Origin: Gnetum montanum
Lineage: Eukaryota > Streptophyta > Gnetopsida > Gnetales > Gnetaceae
Length of the DNA stretch: 64,000 bases
Assembly: GCA_015680685.1 (NCBI GenBank)
Contig: MNCI01002682.1
Location: forward strand, 434,691 to 498,690
Reading direction: 5' to 3'
The notes under the pieces are model-generated. The model saw only the letters and a list, made by a program, of their open reading frames with translations. It was not told the origin of the DNA and did no database searches. The position numbers were made by a program, and so were the translations under genes. Below are positions 58,068 through 64,000 of the stretch, one piece after another (position 1 is the first letter of the stretch; every line of letters begins with the position of its first letter).

Positions 58068-59048
58068 TTGGGGAGAGTTGAAACTTTTAAGCAAAAAACC
58101 CTTGAGTTAAAGGTTCTACCGATAGGAATAGAATATACATTTCTAAACAATGGCAAGCTGGTAATTATCGATGCCACACTTACTCCTACACATAAGAAGA
58201 AATTGTTGGAAGTTATGAACAAATGGCTAATAGCCTTCACCTGGTCATATCATGAGCTAACCAAAATTAATCCTAGGATATGCCAGCACAAAATCTATAC
58301 AAACTCCCTTATCAAACCAAAGAGATAGCCGCAAAGACACTTGAACCCAAAACTCAAGCAAATCATCAAGGAGGAGATTGAATAACTTCTCAAAGCTAGG
58401 TTTATTTACCTCATTGTGGATAGCAAGTGGGTTAGCCCACTTGTTATTGTGTCCAAGAAAGAAGTGAAGTGGAGAGTCTGTATAGACCTTCAGCTGTTGA
58501 ATATGGCAACTTACAAAGATCATTTCCCATTGCCATTTGTGGACCAAGTGCTAGATACCATTGCAAGGCATTGCTACTATAGCTTTCTGGATGATTATAG
58601 TGGCTATAACCAAATTCAGATCACACCAGAGGACCAAGCCAAGACAACATTCACAAGTCCTTGGGGAACTTTTGCATATAGAAAGATGCCCTTTAACCTA
58701 TGCAATGCTCCTACCACATTTCAATGTTTGGTCCTAAGCATCTTCCAACAACAGATTGGTAGCAGGGTAGAAGTCTTCATGGATAGCTTTTCTACCTATG
58801 AGGCTATATTTGAGCAAGCCTTGGACCGCCTTGAGCAAGTTCTTCAACAATGTGTGGAGACAAACTTGAGGCCCAATTGGAAAAAGAGCCACTTGATAGT
58901 CCAAGAGGGCATTATCTTGGGACACAAGGTTTCAAACAAAGGAATCAAGGTAGACCCAAAGAAAACAAGGGTCATCCAAAGAATAACCAAACAACTAGAA
59001 ACCATGAAAGATGTGAGGTCATTCCTTGGCCACACTAGTTACTACTAA
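58068..59048 (+). pseudogene. Gypsy reverse transcriptase, largely open
   Basis: The frame at 58416-59048 (210 codons) encodes WVSPLVIVSKKEVKWRVCID, FLDDYSGYNQIQITPEDQAK, GTFAYRKMPFNLCNAPTTFQ and GIILGHKVSNKGIKVDPKKT. The catalytic YMDD-equivalent reads FMDS, losing the second Asp, so it should be inactive although the frame is open. The part upstream of 58416 has a stop. Confidence 0.9.
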
Positions 59049-59149
59049 TGCTTAATCGAAAACTTCTCAAAGATCGCCAAGTCGTTGGTGGAGCTTACAA
59101 AGATGCATCATTCATCTAGACCAAGGAATGTGAGAATGTATTCTAGCAA

Positions 59150-59421
59150 TTAAAGTAGAAACTCACAGAAACTCCAATTCTATGGGCACTAGACTAGTCC
59201 AAGTCCTTCCACATCACGACAGATGCATCAAATTATGCTTTGGGGGCCATGCTCACACAAATGGACAATCAAAAACATCCATATTACATCCAATGTGCAA
59301 GCAAAAGCATTGTGGGTGCACAACTCAACTACACCACTAGTGAAAAGGAGCTTATGGCAATGGTGCATGCAGTAGAGAAATTCAAGTACTATGTGCTTGA
59401 ATACAAAGTTTTTGTGCACAT
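59150..59421 (+). pseudogene. Gypsy RNase H, truncated
   Basis: SFHITTDASNYALGAMLTQM, HPYYIQCASKSIVGAQLNYT, then EKELMAMVHAVEKFKYYV and VFVHI. It is cut before the HTDHAAL block, where the antisense LTR starts. Confidence 0.87.
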
Positions 59422-60291
59422 TGGTGAGCAATGGAATATTTAACACCCAACCATACAAGATACGAATGTTCATGCACGATCTCAGTCAAATTCCATAGAC
59501 AAGGCAATGTGATTATGCAAGTAATTGGTTAGAGTTCACGATCATTGTCTTCCCACGTGAGCTAGCAAATTCAATGTGTATGGTTTAACTCACAATGAGG
59601 CATATGATAGCTCCACGCTAACATGAGGTAAAAGTAATGGTTTCTAATCTAAATGACAATAAATGAATCTAATCTAGCCTATGCGATGAGTAGTCGATCC
59701 TGATCTTCCATTCACACCTTGGACTTCATGTAACTACTACTAAGATTGCCAAGTACTACACTACTAGGCGTACTAAGTGATAGTACTAGTGGGTTATCAA
59801 GTAGCTACACTTAAGTGCTTGAGATCAATCATACTCATTCTACTTAACAATAGGAATAGTAAAGTGAATTGAGAGTAAATCAGTAACTATGAAAATAGTA
59901 AACATTAAACTAAATAAAAGCAGAAATAAAACTAAGTGTTGATGCAATGATGGGAAGTAATCTCGATGTTTATTTCTGGTCATGCAATGCATCCAAGTAC
60001 ATCACACTCGAATAAAGACTTCGTTCAATCAATTAACATCACACTACCGGCACACACTGCTAAGTACTAAAGCTAAAATTACGAAAACAAACTGAAAGAA
60101 TCCTGCTACTATGTTATCAAATCTACTACGGATCAATGTGCCTAAGTGTTGCTTTTATAGGCTGGCACACACCCCACAATACAATATCGTTTATACTATA
60201 ACATATCATGAGATACGATAACGTATCTATGACATTGTAGATACGATATGATAACTACAATATCGTTATTGCAAAAAATTTGGATTTATCA
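59422..60291 (-). repeat. LTR of antisense element D (3' LTR)
   Basis: Plus-strand ends TGGTGAGCAATGG and GGATTTATCA. The adjacent TACCCCCACAA is the complement of a polypurine tract. It matches the 12107 LTR (ACACCCAACCATAC, GTCAAATTCCATAGAC, CGAATAAAGA). U3 (60185-60275) has palindromic GATACGATA/TATCGTATC-type repeats, and a TATA-like CTTTTATAGG lies near 60152. Confidence 0.82.
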
Positions 60292-60469
60292 TACCCCCAC
60301 AACTGATTGAAAACTCGTCCCCAAGTTACAAAATGAGGATAAAGTCCCTTACAAAATTGGAAGGTAGATTTACATAACACTAACTACTCTGTACATGACT
60401 CTTAAGTACTGCAATGGTGTTTTACAAAAATGAGACAAACTTTATAATGCAAAACCAAAATTCGGCAAA

Positions 60470-63190
60470 GCTAGATGTAGCCTTATGTTGTTCCAAGTGG
60501 CGATGGCTCCTCCATTGGTCGCTTCCCCTTGTCGTCAAGCTTCTGAAATTGATAGTGATTTAGGAGCACCTACAATTTCTCCTCTTCTGTTCTTGAAACG
60601 TGAACCATCCATGCTAATGAACCAATGTTTAATGGAGTTGGCACATTCCGTGGACATGGCAAGTGCGGAAACATCTAATTAGCTTTAACATACCATGCCG
60701 CAAACTATCATCTTTCTTCTTCAAAAGCTTTGGCCTTCTCTCTTAATTCATGGTAATTTGTTAATCTTTTGGCCAAGTCTGCTGCTACATCTTTTGCCCT
60801 TGGTAGCCAGCCTTCACTACTTCTAGCTCTGAGTTTACTACTTGAATTTTTTGTAAAGCATATTTGCAGTTTGCAAACTCTTTCTCGTACAAGGCATACG
60901 TGGTTGCTACTTCTTGTTCAAGCTCACTTCTAGGCCTACCTACTGTCAACATGGCTAATTTAGCATAACAGAGGTTTGCTAACCCCATGTATTCTTTTAA
61001 GTCCTCAATCTACAGGTCTTTATTTTTCACTTCCACTTTGTAGGTGTGGGCCATGCTATCCAAGATGGATTGCCATTCTGGATTTTGTGCTAACATGGAA
61101 TTAATGCTAGGCTTTGCCATCTAGATCTTTTTCTCATTAATTTGTTTATACATTCCCACCTGATCTTGGAAGTGTTCCTTGAGCCATTCATGCTTCTTTA
61201 CCTCATTTTGCCACATGCCAATTTTGATGGCTGATTTCTAATGGATGGTGTGTACCTCCATGTAGAAGGTTTTGTTTTCTCTTGCAAGGTGGCTCATATC
61301 CTAGTTGACCCTCACTAACTATTCCCTTAGCTAGTGAATACTCTCTTCCAAAATATTCTTCTATTTTTCAACAATGGTCAACCGCATGTTATCAACAACG
61401 AGTTGTTTATTTTCCTCTTGCAAGGCAGCAAGTGCTTTAACATGGGCCTATGTTTGAGTTTTGGCCGCTGAAGCATCCCATACTACCATTTCTTTCTCAT
61501 TCTCCATCTCTTTGTTGTTCTTAAGGAGGCAACTAATCTACTCAATTTTGAATTGTGCTAGTTGTTCTAATGCAATGAACTAAGTTGGATCACTTCTTTC
61601 TGCTCTCAGGGCTACAAGCTCTTCTTGTAATCTATGAAGCTCATTCTTAGCATGCTCTGCCCTGGTTTCGACCATGATCAATTTTCCTTTAGTGGCAATC
61701 AATTCGAACTGTGTTGTAGTGACATCACTAGGAATGTCGAAGAGATTATCATAACCTCTCCTATTTGCAACAATCTATCTGACACCCCTTAATGTTTTGC
61801 AAGAGTCATAGAGGTACCAGCTAACATTTGAGCATCTTTAGTTCCAAAAATATCAGCTAGCACAAGTACATTGAAAGATTCTTTAATGTAACCCGCTGCA
61901 TCATGGTGGTGCATAACCACACCTATGGCTCCTTCTCCATATTCAAGCACCACTCAGAACGATGCAGTGTTCCCAGAAATCTGTTGTGACCATTAGGTCT
62001 CTCCTCCTAGCTGTAATGATATTTGTCCGCTAGCAGGATTTGTTGAGATGGTTGGCCTGACTGCATCATCAATTACTTTGAATAAATTGGCCTCTTCCCT
62101 GCTTCCCCAACTGATGGTTTTTGCAATTTGCTGCAGATGACTCATTGAAGACCTCTAATCTTGCAACGGTGGTGATGGAACTTGTGGTTGCTACTATTGT
62201 TGTCCTATGGTTTGGGTAGCCTCCTCTATGCCTAGTTGTTCTTCTATTTAGTCCTTTTTGGGAGGCATTGGCTTGAGCATTTCGGCATAAGAAGCATTCT
62301 TTACCTTCCTTAATGCATCATTTGTATACCCTAAGATGCCAGCTTGTTTGCATAACTTCTGAATAAGGCAAGGGAATGGAAGTGTTAACTTCCCTACCTT
62401 CCTCTCCTTGAACCACCTTTAAATTTTTGTGAAGTAGAGGTGAGCAATGTTTGCATTGAACTTTCCCATTAATATTGTGCTACCTCTAGTCGCATATGTA
62501 GAGATTCGGTTCAATCTCTTGGTAGGAAACAAGTGATAAGTACCAATTTTAAAATATATCTTTTCTTCTGCAGTCAGTTCACTATATTCTTTATTGTCCT
62601 TGCCATACACCCACTACAACCATAGCTTCCTAGTGTCTATGTCAAATCTTGTTGATATTTGTGCCACCTTTGCTCCTTCATTGGGCACAATACTACCTCT
62701 GCAATTGCCTTAACTGAGTAAGACACTGAGATCTCTTCAATTTTTACTGTAGCATTTGCTTCTTGATTCTACCAAAACTGGAGTGTTTATCCTAAATACC
62801 ACTCCCCATTTGTTGTCAAAGTAGGTCACAAAGGAGATAACTGAAGTTGGGCCTTAACACCTTCTAGAGCAAATTCCAGAAATGGACCAAAGTTAAGTTT
62901 CACAATTACTATCAACATATGGATTTTTCCTAAATAGCCTAAAGGCATTTAGGTGACAATGTGAGTTGCTATCCCTAGATGAGCTCTTGTGGAATGTCTG
63001 CTTCTACTTGAGTAGATTGCTCTGTGGCAAAAGTTTGTTGATAAATACTAAAGAATTGTGCCTTCTACTCTCCTTGTTCTGCTTGCGGGTTTTGATTACT
63101 CACTTGTCCTCTTCCACCTCATGCTCTTTTACTTGTTGGTTGTGGAAGCCATCTACAATCAATCAAGGGTTTGGAATTACTAGAGTATTC
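60470..63190 (-). pseudogene. Internal protein of a non-pol LTR element (copy D)
   Basis: The minus strand carries the same blocks as copies A and C: a YFKIGTYHLF segment, GSTILMGKFNANIAHLYFTK, LPFPCLIQKLCKQAGILGYT, then a Gln/Pro-rich spacer and a long charged coiled-coil-like part (for example ELEQEVATTYALYEKEF). Many stops. No pol domains. Confidence 0.6.
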
Positions 63191-64000
63191 TCATAGATGA
63201 GCAACAATTTGGTACCTTACTCATACCCTTGGTTATATCAAGTTTAGTTCATTATGATTGCATAGTTAGAAAATTTTTCAAGAGCAACCGCATTAGTACA
63301 CTTCTATGGCATAAAATGAATGGTATGATTAATTAGAAGTCTTCTTAAAGTTGTTTTGGCCTTAACATGAGTGATTTACTTTTAAAATTCTTAATATGTA
63401 CCCTTCAACTTACCCTTATAATATCTTCCAGTCGTTAGCAATTTTCAAAAAATCAACTCAGATTTTCCTTACTAACACCCCACTCCCCAACTCCCACAAC
63501 TAAGATGAGCACTCCAAGATCACATAGATTCAAAAATCACAAAAATCGGAGCAAGAATGCACAAGTTATGGACACTAGAAGATGGGGTAAAGAAAAATCA
63601 TCAACAACTCTTCTTTATATGAAAATCAAAAATGAAAATTTTTTTCTTAACTCCCCCATGCTATATATAGTTTTTATGAGTGTGACATCGTAACTATGAT
63701 ATTGTAGGCATCTGTAATATCGTAACTACAATGTCATCTTAGAAAAAAATCAAATTTTGTTAAGGTTTTTCAAGGAAAAATTGAGTTCCATCAGATGATT
63801 GGTAGATATACATCATGTTGAAAGGGTCCTGACATGGAGATGATCCTTCAGTTGTGAAAAATAAGCGTTGCAAGTTTATGATTAAGGAATCTTGGGCTAT
63901 GAAAGTGTATGAGGTGTTGATGAAATGAATGAGATAGACAATGGTGTTGCATCATTAGAATAGATAGTGTGAATGATATGGGAAGTCTTTATTGTCATTT
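63191..64000. other. Edge region with U3-like hairpin
   Basis: No gene. Around 63655-63740 a TATA-like GCTATATATAG is followed by a palindrome built of GACATCGTAACTATGATATT and its near-complement. This resembles the U3 of the LTR family and may be part of another LTR running off the window. Confidence 0.4.

Larger units (their letters stand above)
56405..59421 (+). mobile_element. Ty3/gypsy fragment, gag to RNase H
   Basis: Same family as the antisense element at 12.1-20.0 kb. Homology starts inside gag at ISAKVDKM and stops inside RNase H, where an antisense LTR begins at 59422. No LTRs of its own are visible. Confidence 0.88.

Noticed and set aside
58416-59048. An active reverse transcriptase gene
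   Set aside because: The frame is open but the catalytic motif reads FMDS, flanking domains are broken and no LTRs belong to it.

Overview
The window looks like nuclear DNA of a seed plant with a large, transposon-filled genome. It is AT-rich, nearly every long reading frame is a decayed retroelement, and the one gene I can reconstruct has long introns full of repeats. A gymnosperm (conifer-like) source is my inference, from the old nested repeats and a 13.8-kb intron. Nothing suggests prokaryotic, organellar or viral DNA.

The host gene lies on the minus strand. Fourteen exons between 44950 and 23551 encode most of plant N-acetylglucosaminyltransferase I (GnT-I, the MGAT1/CGL1 orthologue, family GT13). 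They cover the whole catalytic region from just before the strand carrying VAAVVIMACNRPDYLEK to the stop codon, and all junctions but the first keep phase. The N-terminal cytoplasmic tail, membrane anchor and stem exons were not found; they may lie beyond the window or be too diverged to see. One intron (40356-40438) has the marks of a minor-spliceosome (U12) AT-AC intron and splits the codon just before the catalytic YWDDW motif.

Layout. 1-900: edge region with a possible exon and a CpG-rich patch. 1540-5231: decayed LTR element (+) with LTR 4319-5231. 5232-12106: degraded repeats, including a possible primer-binding site near 9525. 12107-20030: Ty3/gypsy element (-) with LTR, integrase, RNase H, reverse transcriptase, protease and gag. 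20030-23550: unassigned DNA with a SINE copy, then the GnT-I 3' flank. 23551-44950: GnT-I, whose 13.8-kb intron holds another LTR element of the 1.5-kb family (26.67-30.42 kb), an RTE-type LINE tail (about 32.3 kb), a long L1-type LINE (33.87-38.35 kb) and a tandem repeat array (38.8-40.2 kb). 45.8-46.3 kb: a LINE fragment. 46.3-49.0 and 55.93-56.40 kb: two parts of a Ty1/copia element, separated by a second long L1-type LINE (about 49.05-55.9 kb). 56.40-59.42 kb: Ty3/gypsy gag-PR-RT-RNase H (+), cut off by the LTR of an antisense element (59422 to the window end).

Four LTRs share TGATGA-like / TCATCA-like ends. They belong to an autonomous gypsy type and to a second type that carries no visible pol and encodes a coiled-coil protein with a stretch resembling a J-domain. 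U3 of several of these LTRs carries palindromic GATATCGTA-type hairpins. Nothing in the window amounts to a complete new system. The items most worth following up are the U12 intron, the LTR family with its hairpins and non-pol protein, and the ATGA stop-start overlap shared by both long LINEs.
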